Below are positions 9,523 through 18,878 of a stretch of 45,240 nt of DNA, piece after piece. Position 1 is the stretch's first letter, and every line of letters begins with the position of its first letter. The notes beneath the pieces are model-generated. The model worked only from the letters and a program-made list of their open reading frames with translations. It had not been told where the DNA came from and searched no databases. A program made the translations under genes and the position numbers. The DNA comes from an uncultured Pelagibacteraceae bacterium (lineage in GTDB: Bacteria > Pseudomonadota > Alphaproteobacteria > Pelagibacterales > Pelagibacteraceae): the NCBI GenBank assembly GCA_902560185.1, contig CACEKW010000007.1, forward strand, positions 1-45,240. Direction: 5' to 3'.

Positions 9523-10599
9523 ATGGTTCCTATAAAAGAAGCACTTACCTTTGATGACGTTACTTTAGTTCCTAAGTACTCTGAAATATTACCTTCAGAG
9601 GTTGATACGAGTATTAAATTAACAGACTCATTAAAACTTAAAATCCCACTTTTATCATCAGCAATGGATACAGTAACTGAAAGCAAAATGGCTATTGCTA
9701 TTGCAAAATCTGGTGGACTAGGAATAATCCACAGAAATTTAGATATCAAAAAACAAGTTCTTGAAGTTAGGAAAGTCAAAAAACAAAAATTACTAGTAGG
9801 TGCAGCTGTGGGAGCAGGACCTAACGAGTTCAAAAGAGCTGAAGCACTATTAAAAGAAAAATTGGATATGATTGTTGTGGACACTGCTCACGGACATACC
9901 AAAAAAGTTTCTGAAATAATTAGATTTATCAAAAAAATTAAAAGTAAAAAAACAGCTCTATGTGCTGGAAATATAGCAACACCAGATGCAGCTAAATTTT
10001 TACTCAAATTAGGCGTTGATGTAATTAAGGTTGGGATTGGTCCCGGTTCTATCTGCACAACTAGGTTGGTTGCGGGTATTGGAGTTCCTCAATTAAGCGC
10101 AATATTAAATGTGAGAAACGGCATAAAGAATAAAAATGTGAAAATTATTTCTGATGGAGGGATAAAATACTCAGGTGACCTCGCTAAAGCTTTTGCTGCT
10201 GGCGCTGATGCAGTCATGATAGGTTCATTGTTTGCAGGAACTGATGAAACGCCGGGTAAACTCAAAAAAAAAAATGGTAAACTATTTAAAAGTTTTAGAG
10301 GTATGGGCTCGGTAGGAGCGATGAACAAAGGCTCGGCTGATCGATATTTTCAAAAAAAACAAAAAGATAGTTCAAAGTATGTGCCCGAGGGAGTAGAAGG
10401 ATTAGCAAAATACAAAGGTAAAGTTGATAAAGTTATTTTTAAATTAGTTGGTGGATTAAGATCATCCATGGGTTATCTTGGTTCCAAACAGATTAAATAT
10501 TTAAGATATAAACCGCAATTTGTTAAAATTACAAAAGCTGGATTTTATGAAAGTATGGTTCATAATGTCGATATCGTTAAAAGTGATAGTAAATACTGA
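9523..10599 (+). CDS. guaB: IMP dehydrogenase lacking the CBS (Bateman) domain
   Basis: IMP dehydrogenase converts IMP to XMP, the committed step to GMP. This one has 358 residues rather than about 490. The catalytic barrel is intact: [29 protein letters not shown] with catalytic C178, [26 protein letters not shown], and the flap EGVEG. The usual pair of CBS domains is absent: VRKVKK (residues 82-87) is followed almost at once by LVGAAVGAG (from 91). The flap and RYF sequences argue for IMP dehydrogenase rather than GMP reductase. It heads a run with the TPR gene, guaA and panB, each overlapping the next. CBS loss would remove adenine/guanine nucleotide allostery. Confidence 0.95.
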   Translation: MVPIKEALTFDDVTLVPKYSEILPSEVDTSIKLTDSLKLKIPLLSSAMDTVTESKMAIAIAKSGGLGIIHRNLDIKKQVLEVRKVKKQKLLVGAAVGAGPNEFKRAEALLKEKLDMIVVDTAHGHTKKVSEIIRFIKKIKSKKTALCAGNIATPDAAKFLLKLGVDVIKVGIGPGSICTTRLVAGIGVPQLSAILNVRNGIKNKNVKIISDGGIKYSGDLAKAFAAGADAVMIGSLFAGTDETPGKLKKKNGKLFKSFRGMGSVGAMNKGSADRYFQKKQKDSSKYVPEGVEGLAKYKGKVDKVIFKLVGGLRSSMGYLGSKQIKYLRYKPQFVKITKAGFYESMVHNVDIVKSDSKY

Positions 10600-11039
10600 T
10601 GACAAAAATATTTAAATTAATTTCTTTATTATATTTAATAATCAATTGCATGAGTATTGCTATAGCGGATGAAAATTTTTTTAATAAAGGTTTAAAATTA
10701 TTCAAAGATAAAAAATATGAGGATGCAAGGTTTATGTTTGAAAGAGGAATAGTATTTAATCCTAAGGACTCAAATTCTTATCTTTATTTAGCAAAAATTT
10801 ACAACATTCAAGAAGATCAAGATAAAGAAGAAAAAAATTTGGAAGCAACATTATTAATTGAACCTAATAACGAGGAAGCAATATTAATGTCTATGAAAAT
10901 AGCTTTAGAGAGATCTAATTATTCAAAAGTAAAAAATTTATCTAATACTTTTTCTAAGGTTTGCAAAAAACTCTGTAATGAAAATAAAGAAATTTTAGAC
11001 ACCCTTGCAAATATAGAACCCAAAAAAAATGAGTCTTGA
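10599..11039 (+). CDS. small exported TPR-repeat protein
   Basis: The 146-residue product has a hydrophobic signal-like N-terminus ([19 protein letters not shown], probable cleavage after IAIA). About two tetratricopeptide-like repeats follow, of the form [21 protein letters not shown] and then [10 protein letters not shown], and a Lys-rich tail contains two cysteines (CKKLC). A Cys in the hydrophobic stretch could instead be a lipobox, but the flanking residues fit poorly. TPRs mediate protein-protein contacts; no partner can be named. Translation overlaps guaB by 1 base and guaA by 11 bases, so it is locked into the guanine nucleotide operon although an exported TPR protein has no obvious link to GMP synthesis. 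Confidence 0.7.
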   Translation: MTKIFKLISLLYLIINCMSIAIADENFFNKGLKLFKDKKYEDARFMFERGIVFNPKDSNSYLYLAKIYNIQEDQDKEEKNLEATLLIEPNNEEAILMSMKIALERSNYSKVKNLSNTFSKVCKKLCNENKEILDTLANIEPKKNES

Positions 11040-12591
11040 TAAGAATTTGAACAAAATCTTAATAATAGATTTTGGTTCACAATTTACTCAGTTAATAGCC
11101 AGGCGAATAAGAGAGTCAGGAGTTTATTCCGAAATTATTAGTCATAAAAAGGTTAAAAATAAAAATATTGATAATTCAATTAAAGGAATAATTTTATCAG
11201 GCGGACCATTAAATGTTTACCAAATTAATAAATATTCTTTTGATAAAAGGATTATCGAAAATCAAATACCAGTCTTAGGTATTTGTTTTGGTCATCAAAT
11301 TTTATCAAAACTTAATGGTGGCAGAGTTAAACAATCAAAATATAGAGAGTTTGGATTAGCAAATATTCGCAAAAAGAGGGAAAGTATTTTGATAAAAAAC
11401 TTCTTTAATAAAAAAAATATTAATAAAGTTTGGATGAGTCATGCTGATCAAGTTTCGAAACTTCCCAAAAATTTTAACGTTATTGCCTCAAGTCAAAACT
11501 CGAAATTTGCTATTATCGAAAATAAGAAAAAAAATTTTTATGGTGTCCAGTTTCATCCCGAAGTTACTCATACAGAAAATGGAAAAAAATTAATAAATAA
11601 TTTTATATTTTTGATATGTAAAATTAAAAGAAATTGGTCATCAAAAGATCAAAAGATTAAATTGATAAAAGATGTTCAAAATTTAGTCGGTAAAAATAAA
11701 GTAATATGTGCATTATCAGGTGGAGTTGATAGTAGTGTTGTCGCTCAGTTATTGAATAAAGCAATTGGTAAAAAATTATTTTGTATCTTCGTTAACACGG
11801 GTCTTCTTAGAAAAAATGAGGAAATACAAGTAGTTAAAACTTTTAAAAAAAAATTAAAAATAAATCTGATTTATGTGAATGCAGAGAATGAATTTTTGAA
11901 AAAGCTCAGCAATGTTTCTGACCCAGAGAAAAAAAGAAAAATAATTGGAAATTTATTTATCAAAATTTTTGAAAGATACGCTAAAAGAATAAAAAATGTA
12001 AAATTTTTAGCCCAAGGAACGCTCTATCCAGATCTTATTGAAAGTAAGTCAGTGACAGGAAGCCAAACCTCAAAGATCAAATCTCATCATAATGTAGGTG
12101 GTTTACCAAAGAAAATGAAACTTAAATTGGTAGAACCATTGAAATTTTTATTTAAAGATGAGGTTCGAAAATTAGGATTAGAATTAAAACTTAGTAAAGA
12201 AATTATTTCAAGACATCCGTTTCCAGGACCTGGATTAGCGATCAGAATGCCTGGCATTATTACTAAAGAAAAAATCAAAATTCTAAAAGAAGCTGACAAT
12301 TATTTTATTCAAGCTTTAAGAGAGCACAATTTATATAATAAAATTTGGCAAGCCTATGCTGCATTGCTTCCAGTCAAAACAGTAGGTGTCATGGGTGATA
12401 ATCGAACTTATGAATATTTGTGTTTATTAAGAGCAATTACATCTGAGGATGGAATGACAGCTGATTTTTATGACTTCAAAAAATCATTTATTCAAATGAT
12501 TTCAAATAAAATTGTAAATAGCATAAGAGGAGTAAATAGAGTAGTTTATGATGTTACTTCTAAACCACCGAGCACCATTGAGCTTGAATGA
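11029..12591 (+). CDS. guaA: glutamine-hydrolysing GMP synthase
   Basis: GuaA aminates XMP to GMP using ATP and glutamine, the step after guaB. The 520 residues carry the N-terminal class I amidotransferase with nucleophile C86 in GICFGHQI and the His/Glu pair in FHPEVTHTE, then the ATP pyrophosphatase P-loop LSGGVDSS. The C-terminal dimerisation domain includes [12 protein letters not shown] and ends in [10 protein letters not shown]. The ATG lies 11 bases inside the TPR gene in another frame; no later start would preserve the amidotransferase N-terminus. The stop overlaps panB by ATGA. All catalytic elements appear intact. Confidence 0.98.
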   Translation: MSLDKNLNKILIIDFGSQFTQLIARRIRESGVYSEIISHKKVKNKNIDNSIKGIILSGGPLNVYQINKYSFDKRIIENQIPVLGICFGHQILSKLNGGRVKQSKYREFGLANIRKKRESILIKNFFNKKNINKVWMSHADQVSKLPKNFNVIASSQNSKFAIIENKKKNFYGVQFHPEVTHTENGKKLINNFIFLICKIKRNWSSKDQKIKLIKDVQNLVGKNKVICALSGGVDSSVVAQLLNKAIGKKLFCIFVNTGLLRKNEEIQVVKTFKKKLKINLIYVNAENEFLKKLSNVSDPEKKRKIIGNLFIKIFERYAKRIKNVKFLAQGTLYPDLIESKSVTGSQTSKIKSHHNVGGLPKKMKLKLVEPLKFLFKDEVRKLGLELKLSKEIISRHPFPGPGLAIRMPGIITKEKIKILKEADNYFIQALREHNLYNKIWQAYAALLPVKTVGVMGDNRTYEYLCLLRAITSEDGMTADFYDFKKSFIQMISNKIVNSIRGVNRVVYDVTSKPPSTIELE

Positions 12592-13361
12592 AAAAAATAA
12601 AAAAAATTATAAATAAAAAAAATAAATCTAAAATTGTTTGTCTTACCGCGTATTCAAAAAATATTGCAGAAGAGGTAGATAAATATGTTGATATTGTATT
12701 AGTGGGAGATTCGCTAGGTTCAGTATTGTACAATTATTCAACTACCAGAAAAGTTACTCTAACAGAAATGATCAATCATTCTAAGAGTGTAAGACTTGGA
12801 GTAAAAAAAAGTTTAATGGTTGTTGATATGCCATTTAACACTTATTCAACACCAAACGCTGCTTTAAAGAATGCTAAAAAAATAATTAAGGAAACCAAAT
12901 GTGATGCAGTGAAGTTAGAAGGTGGAAAAAAAATAATCCATCAAATTAAACTATTAACCAAAAACAAGGTTCCTGTAATGGGCCATCTTGGATTATTACC
13001 CCAATCGACCAAAGGCAAATTTAAATCTAAAGGAAAGACTACAAAAGAAATCAATCAATTAATTAATGATGCTTTATTACTTCAAAAAAACGGAGTTTTT
13101 GCAATTGTCCTTGAGTGCATAAAAACACCAATCGCTAAAGAAATTACAAAAAATTTAAATATTCCAACAATTGGAATTGGTTCATCTGTTCATTGCGATG
13201 GTCAGGTTCTTGTTACAGATGACTTAATTGGTTTAAATCAAACAAAAATAAAATTTGTTAAACAATTTTTAAACGTAAAAAAATATATCAATACTGGATT
13301 AAGAAAATATGCTTCAGAGGTGAGATCTAAGAAATATCCAACTAAAAAACACTCGTATTAA
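12588..13361 (+). CDS. panB: 3-methyl-2-oxobutanoate hydroxymethyltransferase (ketopantoate synthesis)
   Basis: PanB adds a hydroxymethyl group from methylene-tetrahydrofolate to 2-oxoisovalerate, the first committed pantothenate step. The 257-residue barrel shows the metal-binding Asp in VLVGDSLGS, the second Asp in [21 protein letters not shown], the catalytic Glu in VLECI, and [15 protein letters not shown]. It overlaps guaA by 4 bases and converges on the TerC-family gene with a 4-base stop-codon overlap. No panC or panE is present here. Its link to the guanine genes is probably just operon packing, though both pathways draw on folate one-carbon units. Confidence 0.95.
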   Translation: MKKIKKIINKKNKSKIVCLTAYSKNIAEEVDKYVDIVLVGDSLGSVLYNYSTTRKVTLTEMINHSKSVRLGVKKSLMVVDMPFNTYSTPNAALKNAKKIIKETKCDAVKLEGGKKIIHQIKLLTKNKVPVMGHLGLLPQSTKGKFKSKGKTTKEINQLINDALLLQKNGVFAIVLECIKTPIAKEITKNLNIPTIGIGSSVHCDGQVLVTDDLIGLNQTKIKFVKQFLNVKKYINTGLRKYASEVRSKKYPTKKHSY

Positions 13362-13969
13362 AAATATTTTTTAAATTGTTCATTGATTGATAAAATTTCT
13401 AAGTCCACTAAACCTCCAATTACTAATTGAAGAGCTACTAAAAGAATAAAACCTAAACCAACATAGGCAATCCATAAATGTTTTTGAATATAACTTGCAA
13501 GATATGTTGCCATTGCTCCTGTTAAAATTACTGATAAAACCAGTCCAAATATCATAAATCCAAAATTGCCTTTGGCAGCTCCAACTACACCTATCACATT
13601 ATCAAAACTGATTGTAATATCCGCAAATAAAACTTTATAAACACTTTGAATATAAGATGGTTCTTTAGATTTTTTTGTTGGCGATTTTACTTTCTTTATT
13701 TCAAAAAGATCTTTTCTTAAATCATTAACGATCCAGATTAAAAGTAAACCACCTAAAATTTTAATAAAATAAAATTTAAACAAGTAAGTTGCAAATAACG
13801 CAAAAATAACTTTAAATATTAAAGCACCAGCCACTCCCCACAAAATAATTTGTCTTCTATGTTTCGGTGCAAAGTTTGCAGCGATCAAACCAATGATAAT
13901 TGCATTATCTGCTGCCAAGATTATATCGATAAAAATAATCTGAACTAATATGAGTGCTTCTTCTAACAA
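13358..13969 (-). CDS. TerC/YjbE-family integral membrane protein
   Basis: This 203-residue protein has about six or seven transmembrane segments. It has the two acidic membrane motifs typical of TerC: DIILAADNAIIIG near the N-terminus and DITISFDNVIGVVGAA in the second half, separated by a lysine-rich cytoplasmic loop (KKVKSPTKKSKEP). TerC-family proteins include manganese exporters (MntP/Alx-like activities) that load or protect extracytoplasmic metalloproteins. The precise ion here cannot be read. It is divergent from the TRAP dctP gene across a 113-base AT-rich spacer and convergent with panB, sharing overlapping stop codons (4 bases). Confidence 0.88.
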   Translation of the reverse strand: MLEEALILVQIIFIDIILAADNAIIIGLIAANFAPKHRRQIILWGVAGALIFKVIFALFATYLFKFYFIKILGGLLLIWIVNDLRKDLFEIKKVKSPTKKSKEPSYIQSVYKVLFADITISFDNVIGVVGAAKGNFGFMIFGLVLSVILTGAMATYLASYIQKHLWIAYVGLGFILLVALQLVIGGLVDLEILSINEQFKKYF

Positions 13970-14024
13970 AGTAAGAGCATAGTATAAAATATTTAAAATA
14001 ATTCAATTAAAAGTAGTATTATTT

Positions 14025-14058
14025 TTTTATTGATAATTATTTTAATACATAATGAAAT
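14025..14058 (+). promoter_or_regulatory. putative promoter of the TRAP transporter operon
   Basis: In the 113-base spacer before dctP there is a CATAAT -10-like hexamer (14048-14053), five of six consensus bases, and a TTGATA hexamer at 14030-14035 that pairs with TGAAAT (14053-14058) at 17-base spacing. Either could be the dctP promoter. In such AT-rich DNA chance matches are common, so only the region is offered. Confidence 0.35.
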
Positions 14059-14082
14059 AGTCTTAATAAAAATGGAGGACAA

Positions 14083-15054
14083 ATGAAATTCTTAAAATAT
14101 TTATCAACTATTTTAGTTTCATTAATTTTGTCAATTAATCTTGCAATTGCAGAGAAATGGGACATGGCTCTAGCTTATGGGGCGGGGAACTTTCATTCTG
14201 CAAATGCAGCTGAATTCGCAAAAAATGTTACTGAAAAAAGTGGTGGCAAGTTAACAATTGTAACACACCCTGGTGGTTCGTTGTTTAAAGGTGGAGAAAT
14301 TTTTAGAGCAGTAAGAACAGGTCAAGCTCAAATTGGTGAGAGATTTATGTCAGCTTTAGGAAAAGAGGATCCACTTTTAGAAGTAGACTCTCAACCTTTC
14401 TTAGCAACGTCTTACGCTGATGCGATGAAGTTATATAAAGCATCAAAAGACGAAATCGTAAAAGGATTAGACGAGAAAGGCTTAGTATTTCTTTATGCTG
14501 TACCTTGGCCAGCGCAAGGCTTGTATAGTAAAAAGGAAATTAACTCTGTTGAAGATTTAAAGGGTCTTAAATTTAGAGCTTATAATTCTGCTACCATCAG
14601 AATAGCCGAGCTAACAGGAATGGCTCCTACAAAAATAGAGGCTGCTGAAATTAGTCAGGCGTTTTCTACAGGTGCAGTAGAAAGTATGATCACATCACCT
14701 ACTACAGGTAAAAACTCAAAAATTTGGGAAAATGGTGTGAAATATTTTTATGATATTGCAGCTTGGTTTCCAAAAAATATGATAATTGTGAACAAAGATG
14801 CTTGGAATAAATTAGATCAGGCAACTAAAGATCTTGTTATGAAACAAGCAGCTTTGGCTGAAAGAAAAGGTTGGCAATTATCAAAACAAGGTAACGTTGG
14901 TGACAAAAAAGCTTTAGCTGATGCTGGTATGGTAGTCGGTAAAGTAAATGCACCACTACAAGCTCATTTTGAAAAAGTTGGAGAGACTATGGCTAAGGAA
15001 TGGTCTCAAAAAGCTGGTTCAAGAGGAGCTGCTGTTTTATCAAGTTATAAATAA
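14083..15054 (+). CDS. TRAP transporter substrate-binding protein (DctP family)
   Basis: This is the periplasmic solute receptor of a tripartite ATP-independent transporter, which uses the sodium gradient to import organic acids. There is a clear signal peptide (MKFLKYLSTILVSLILSINL, cleavage near AIAE). The mature DctP fold shows LKGLKFRAYNSATIRIAELTG, with the conserved Arg that usually salt-bridges a substrate carboxylate, then IEAAEISQAFSTGAVESMITSPTTG. At 323 residues it is standard size. A strong Shine-Dalgarno GGAGG (14074-14078), rare in this window, indicates high expression. Substrate is unknown; the pxp genes downstream make pyroglutamate one testable candidate. Confidence 0.95.
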   Translation: MKFLKYLSTILVSLILSINLAIAEKWDMALAYGAGNFHSANAAEFAKNVTEKSGGKLTIVTHPGGSLFKGGEIFRAVRTGQAQIGERFMSALGKEDPLLEVDSQPFLATSYADAMKLYKASKDEIVKGLDEKGLVFLYAVPWPAQGLYSKKEINSVEDLKGLKFRAYNSATIRIAELTGMAPTKIEAAEISQAFSTGAVESMITSPTTGKNSKIWENGVKYFYDIAAWFPKNMIIVNKDAWNKLDQATKDLVMKQAALAERKGWQLSKQGNVGDKKALADAGMVVGKVNAPLQAHFEKVGETMAKEWSQKAGSRGAAVLSSYK

Positions 15055-15068
15055 TTCAATTCTTAAAA

Positions 15069-15099
15069 TTAAGGCCACTTAAAATTTGAGTGGCCTTAA
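15069..15099 (+). terminator. intercistronic hairpin between dctP and dctQ
   Basis: A perfect 11-base-pair stem (TTAAGGCCACT with AGTGGCCTTAA) has a 9-base loop and ends 6 bases before the dctQ start codon. The T tract after it is short, so partial termination or 3'-end protection of the dctP message is more likely than full termination. Either would yield more binding protein than permease, as such transporters need. Confidence 0.7.
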
Positions 15100-15105
15100 A
15101 TTGTT

Positions 15106-15591
15106 ATGTTAAAATCACTAGATAGAAATTTAAATAAACTCTATAAATTTTCAGGTTATGTTGCTGCTTTTTTCTTAATTTTGGTAGCAGTTTTTATTCT
15201 TATTGGTATCTCATCAAGAATATTTGGTTTTTATATAAGAGGTCTTGCTGAGTATTCAGGTTATTGTATGGCTGCTGCATCTTTTTTTGCATTAGCGTAT
15301 ACATTTGTAGAAGGAGGGCATATCCGGATTACACTTTTTTTAGAAAAATTATCAGGTGCAAAGAAAAAATTTATTGAAACCTGGTGTTTAAGTATTGCAT
15401 GCTTTTTTTCAGGATACCTAGCTTTTTACTTCGGTAAAATGTTAATTATTTCCTATAAATTTCAAGAACGAAGTGAAGGAGCAGATGAAATTTTGATTTG
15501 GATTCCTCAAACAAGCGTAGCTATCGGATCAACAATTTTTTTTATAAGTGTTTTTCATCAATTAATTTTAACCATTAAAAAGATTAAATGA
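15106..15591 (+). CDS. TRAP transporter small permease (DctQ family)
   Basis: The 161-residue protein has four predicted transmembrane segments (about residues 18-40, 45-65, 85-110, 130-155), the size and topology of the DctQ subunit that bridges to DctM. Recognisable pieces are GISSRIFGFYIRGLAEYSGY and FALAYTFVEGGHIRI. The ATG lies right after the intercistronic hairpin with no Shine-Dalgarno, and no other in-frame start keeps the first membrane segment. It overlaps dctM by four bases (ATGA), consistent with equimolar synthesis of the two membrane subunits. Confidence 0.93.
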   Translation: MLKSLDRNLNKLYKFSGYVAAFFLILVAVFILIGISSRIFGFYIRGLAEYSGYCMAAASFFALAYTFVEGGHIRITLFLEKLSGAKKKFIETWCLSIACFFSGYLAFYFGKMLIISYKFQERSEGADEILIWIPQTSVAIGSTIFFISVFHQLILTIKKIK

Positions 15592-16898
15592 CTGAAATAC
15601 TTTTAACAATTTTCTTTATCAGTGTTTTGTTATTTTTTTTAGGATCTGGAATTTGGGTTGCGTTAAGTATGATTGGGGTATCGGCCATTGGCATGATGTT
15701 ATTTACCTCAAGACCAGTTGGTGATGCAATGGCCACAACAATATGGGGCACATCTTCCTCTTGGACACTAACCGCATTACCACTATTCGTCTGGATGGGT
15801 GAGATTTTATTTAGGACAAAGCTTTCTGAAAATTTATTCAAAGGATTATCTCCTTGGATGCAAAAATTACCGGGAGGTTTAATCCATGTTAACGTTGTTG
15901 GATGTGCATTATTTGCAGCAATTTCAGGCTCTTCAGCAGCAACTGTTGCAACAGTAGGCAAGATGTCTATTCCCGAATTAAGAAAAAGAAATTATCCAGA
16001 AAAAATCTTACTAGGTAGTTTAGCGGGTTCAGGAACATTAGGTTTACTGATACCACCATCAATTATATTGATTATCTATGGCGTTGCTGTCCAAGAGTCT
16101 ATAGCAAAATTATTTATTGCTGGGATTATTCCTGGGATAATGATTGCACTGATATTTATGTCGTACGTAATTATTTGGTCTTTAATTAATAAAAAATCTA
16201 TGCCAAAAATTATTGAGGAGTACTCATTTTTCGAAAAAATTAAAAGATCAAAACAACTTTTGCCAGTTATAATTTTAATATTAGCTGTAATAGGATCGAT
16301 ATATACAGGAATTGCAACAGCTACTGAAGCGGCTTCATTAGGAGTAGTTGGAGCATTAATATTATCCTACTTTCAAAAAAGTTTAACATTAAAAACTTTT
16401 AAATCCTCTTTACTTGGAGCAACTAAAACCTCTTGTATGATCGCTTTTATTTTAGCAGGTTCAACATTTTTATCTTTAGCAATGGGTTTTACTGGATTGC
16501 CAAGAAATCTAGCTCTCTGGATCCAAAATATGGAATTATCTCCATATGTTTTGATATTTGTCTTAATGATCTTTTATATAATTTTAGGAATGTTTCTTGA
16601 TGGTATTTCAGCAGTTGTTTTAACAATGGCAATCATTGAGCCCATGATTAGACAAGCAGGTTTTGATATGATTTGGTTTGGTATTTTTTTAGTCATTGTT
16701 GTTGAGATGGCACAAATCACCCCGCCTGTTGGTTTTAATTTATTTGTACTTCAAGGCATGGCAAAAAAAGATATGGGGTACATTGCAAGGAGTGCTTTCC
16801 CATTATTCTTATTAATGGTCCTGGCAGTTATATTAGTTGTGATCTTTCCAGAAATAGCTTTATGGATGCCAGAGCAAATGATTAAAAATATAAATTAG
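15588..16898 (+). CDS. TRAP transporter large permease (DctM family)
   Basis: This is the large membrane subunit that forms the sodium-coupled elevator channel. The 436 residues give 11-12 hydrophobic segments with family landmarks FAAISGSSAATVATVG in the first half, AGSGTLGLLIPPSIILIIYG in the middle, ATEAASLGVVGA, and VVEMAQITPPVGFNLFVLQG near the end. The start overlaps the dctQ stop (ATGA). The stop overlaps that of the convergent TPR gene by 4 bases. All three TRAP subunits are therefore present, complete and in normal order. Confidence 0.96.
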   Translation: MTEILLTIFFISVLLFFLGSGIWVALSMIGVSAIGMMLFTSRPVGDAMATTIWGTSSSWTLTALPLFVWMGEILFRTKLSENLFKGLSPWMQKLPGGLIHVNVVGCALFAAISGSSAATVATVGKMSIPELRKRNYPEKILLGSLAGSGTLGLLIPPSIILIIYGVAVQESIAKLFIAGIIPGIMIALIFMSYVIIWSLINKKSMPKIIEEYSFFEKIKRSKQLLPVIILILAVIGSIYTGIATATEAASLGVVGALILSYFQKSLTLKTFKSSLLGATKTSCMIAFILAGSTFLSLAMGFTGLPRNLALWIQNMELSPYVLIFVLMIFYIILGMFLDGISAVVLTMAIIEPMIRQAGFDMIWFGIFLVIVVEMAQITPPVGFNLFVLQGMAKKDMGYIARSAFPLFLLMVLAVILVVIFPEIALWMPEQMIKNIN

Positions 16899-17401
16899 TA
16901 TTTTGATTTCTCACCTGCTATAACAGCTTTTAACTGATCATATTCTTCACAATTACAACCTTCTAAAACTTCAAGCCTTTCAACTGCAAGATTATGTCTG
17001 TTAGTTGCTACATACAATTCACCGAGATACTCATTAATACCTTTGTGTTTCGGATCAACAGCTAAACCTTGAAGGTAATACTTTTCACCATTCTCAAAAT
17101 CACCCAGCTTTCTAGTTGTGAAACCTAAATAGTTTAGAGTATCAGCTTTACCAGGTTTTTTTTCATTTGATTTGATTAAAAGTTTTTGCGCCTTTGCATA
17201 AACTTTTTTTGCTTTTTCTGACTTTCCTTTTTTTTCATATTTCTTAGCACTTTTTACAAGCAATACAGCCTTTTCATAATTTGTTTTTTTTGCACTTGAC
17301 CCACCATCGTTTCCACTTGAACCACTGGAGGACGAACCAGCTGCAAAGACATTTGTTGTGATAAATAAGGCAACATATAAAGATAAGACAATTTTTTTCA
17401 T
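16895..17401 (-). CDS. exported TPR-repeat protein with Ser/Gly-rich linker
   Basis: The 168-residue product begins with a signal peptide (MKKIVLSLYVALFITTNVFA, cleavage after FAA). A low-complexity linker GSSSSGSSGNDGGSSAKK follows, then a lysine-rich helix pair and TPR units around ADTLNYLGFTTRKLGDFENG and KGINEYLGELYVATNRHNLA. A CNCEEYDQL segment near the end adds two cysteines. It is periplasmic by prediction; function unknown. It begins one base after the pxpA stop on the same strand and is probably co-transcribed. It converges on dctM with a 4-base overlap. It is the second small exported TPR protein in the window; the two are not obvious duplicates. Confidence 0.75.
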   Translation of the reverse strand: MKKIVLSLYVALFITTNVFAAGSSSSGSSGNDGGSSAKKTNYEKAVLLVKSAKKYEKKGKSEKAKKVYAKAQKLLIKSNEKKPGKADTLNYLGFTTRKLGDFENGEKYYLQGLAVDPKHKGINEYLGELYVATNRHNLAVERLEVLEGCNCEEYDQLKAVIAGEKSKY

Positions 17402-17402
17402 A

Positions 17403-18176
17403 TTAAATAAATTTTTTCATTTTGTTTAAAGTTTTTAACTCTAAGCCATTTTCAACTAAATTTTCTCTTATCGACTTAGCCGTTGCTAATGAACTTAGAT
17501 TGTCACCATGTATACAAACAGAGTCGATTTCACAAGGTATTTGCTTCCCACTGTGACAATTAAGCGACTGAGTTTGCACCATCTTTAATACATGTTTTTT
17601 TGCTAGCTCAGGATCAGTTATTAATGCATGAGATTTCTTTCTCGATACAAGATTGCCATCATCCTCATAATTTCTGTCAGCAAATATTTCACAAGCGAAC
17701 TTCATATCTAATTTCTTTGCTGCTTCTTGCATTTTCGATCCAGTAGGTACGAGATATATTATGTCTTTATTAATATCCTTAATAGTTTTGGCTAAAATTG
17801 TAGCTAACTCAATATCCTCACATGCCATATTATTTAAGGCCCCATGAGGTTTTACATGAGATACACTTTCTCCATGAGAAGAAGCTATTTTTTGAAGAAT
17901 TTCATATTGATCAATTATAAGTTTTTTTATTTCACTTTCAGAAAGATTCATTCTTTCTCTACCAAAATTTTCTGGATCGTTGAAAGAAGGATGGGCACCA
18001 ATACTCACTCCATTTTTTTTCGAAATTTTTACCACTTGATTCATGGTTTGCTCATCTCCAGCGTGATAGCCACAAGCAACATTGGCTGAATTTACGATTT
18101 CTAATAAATCTGGATCATACTTATTTGAGTGATGTTTTGATTTTTCACCTAAATCACAATTTATATTAATTTCCAT
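17403..18176 (-). CDS. pxpA: 5-oxoprolinase subunit A (LamB/YcsF family)
   Basis: PxpA works with PxpB and PxpC to hydrolyse 5-oxoproline (pyroglutamate) to glutamate with ATP. Family motifs are all present: ININCDLGE at the N-terminus, ANVACGYHAGD, IGAHPSFNDPENFGRE, HVKPHGALNN, EIFADRNYEDDG, and VCIHGDN near the C-terminus. Longer starts exist at 18182 and 18200. The ATG at 18176 (MEININCDLGE) matches where family members begin, and a predicted -10 hexamer at 18191-18196 lies between it and the farthest start. It is divergent from pxpB with a spacer of only 27 bases and is followed by the TPR gene. Confidence 0.95.
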   Translation of the reverse strand: MEININCDLGEKSKHHSNKYDPDLLEIVNSANVACGYHAGDEQTMNQVVKISKKNGVSIGAHPSFNDPENFGRERMNLSESEIKKLIIDQYEILQKIASSHGESVSHVKPHGALNNMACEDIELATILAKTIKDINKDIIYLVPTGSKMQEAAKKLDMKFACEIFADRNYEDDGNLVSRKKSHALITDPELAKKHVLKMVQTQSLNCHSGKQIPCEIDSVCIHGDNLSSLATAKSIRENLVENGLELKTLNKMKKFI

Positions 18177-18190
18177 ACTCATAATTTGTA

Positions 18191-18198
18191 AGTATAAC
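18191..18198. promoter_or_regulatory. overlapping divergent -10 elements of pxpA and pxpB
   Basis: The 8 bases AGTATAAC contain TATAAC on the plus strand (18193-18198) and TATACT on the minus strand (18191-18196). Each matches five of six bases of the -10 consensus. The spacing would place the pxpB transcript start at or next to its ATG (18204), a leaderless message, and the pxpA start a few bases before 18182. This is inference from sequence in a 27-base spacer; no clear -35 boxes were found. Confidence 0.4.
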
Positions 18199-18203
18199 AT
18201 GGC

Positions 18204-18878
18204 ATGATTAAAAATATATCAAATCTTGGTGACGCAGCTTTGTATTGTGATTTCGGGTCTGAGGTAAACAAAGAAATAAATAGTAAAGTAATACGATATT
18301 TTAAAAGTATTCAAAAAGAAAATATTGATGGGATCAATAACTTAACTCCCTCATATAATAAATTAATTATTTCATTCGATCTACGAAAAAAAAATTTTCA
18401 AACAATCAAAAAATTAATCGAAAATTTAAATATTACTAATGATGATGAATTAGAGACAAATAGAATTAAGATACCTGTTTGTTGTGATGAAAATTTTTCA
18501 TTAGATATAAAAAGATTAGAGGAAAAGTTACAAATAACTCGTGATAAAATCTATGAGAAATTTTTTGGTAAGGAATTTTTTTGTTATATGACTGGTTTTA
18601 TTGCAGGTATGCCTTTTCTGGGTGATCTGGAAAATGAGTTGCAAGCAAAACGTTTGGAAACACCGAGGGTAAAAGTACCTAAGGGTTCAGTTGGATTAAC
18701 AGAACAATTTGCAAATGTTTATACATTTGAAAGTCCTGGTGGGTGGAATATCATTGGAAATACACCACAAGTTATTTTTGATAGCACTAATGAGAATAAT
18801 CCAAATTTAATTAATCCAGGTGATGTAGTTACTTTTGAGCAAATTACTAAAGAGCAATATTACAATAACAATGAATAA
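18204..18878 (+). CDS. pxpB: 5-oxoprolinase subunit B (KipI family)
   Basis: PxpB and PxpC are the KipI- and KipA-like partners of PxpA in the ATP-dependent 5-oxoprolinase. The 224-residue protein shows the N-terminal region LGDAALYCDFGSEV and the cyclophilin-like C-terminal half with FCYMTGFIAGMPFLGDLE, PRVKVPKGSVGL and ESPGGWNIIGNTP. The ATG comes directly after a TATAAC hexamer and has no Shine-Dalgarno, suggesting a leaderless message. It overlaps pxpC by 8 bases. KipI/KipA homologues also occur in sporulation control and urea amidolyase, but the adjacent pxpA settles the role. Confidence 0.94.
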   Translation: MIKNISNLGDAALYCDFGSEVNKEINSKVIRYFKSIQKENIDGINNLTPSYNKLIISFDLRKKNFQTIKKLIENLNITNDDELETNRIKIPVCCDENFSLDIKRLEEKLQITRDKIYEKFFGKEFFCYMTGFIAGMPFLGDLENELQAKRLETPRVKVPKGSVGLTEQFANVYTFESPGGWNIIGNTPQVIFDSTNENNPNLINPGDVVTFEQITKEQYYNNNE

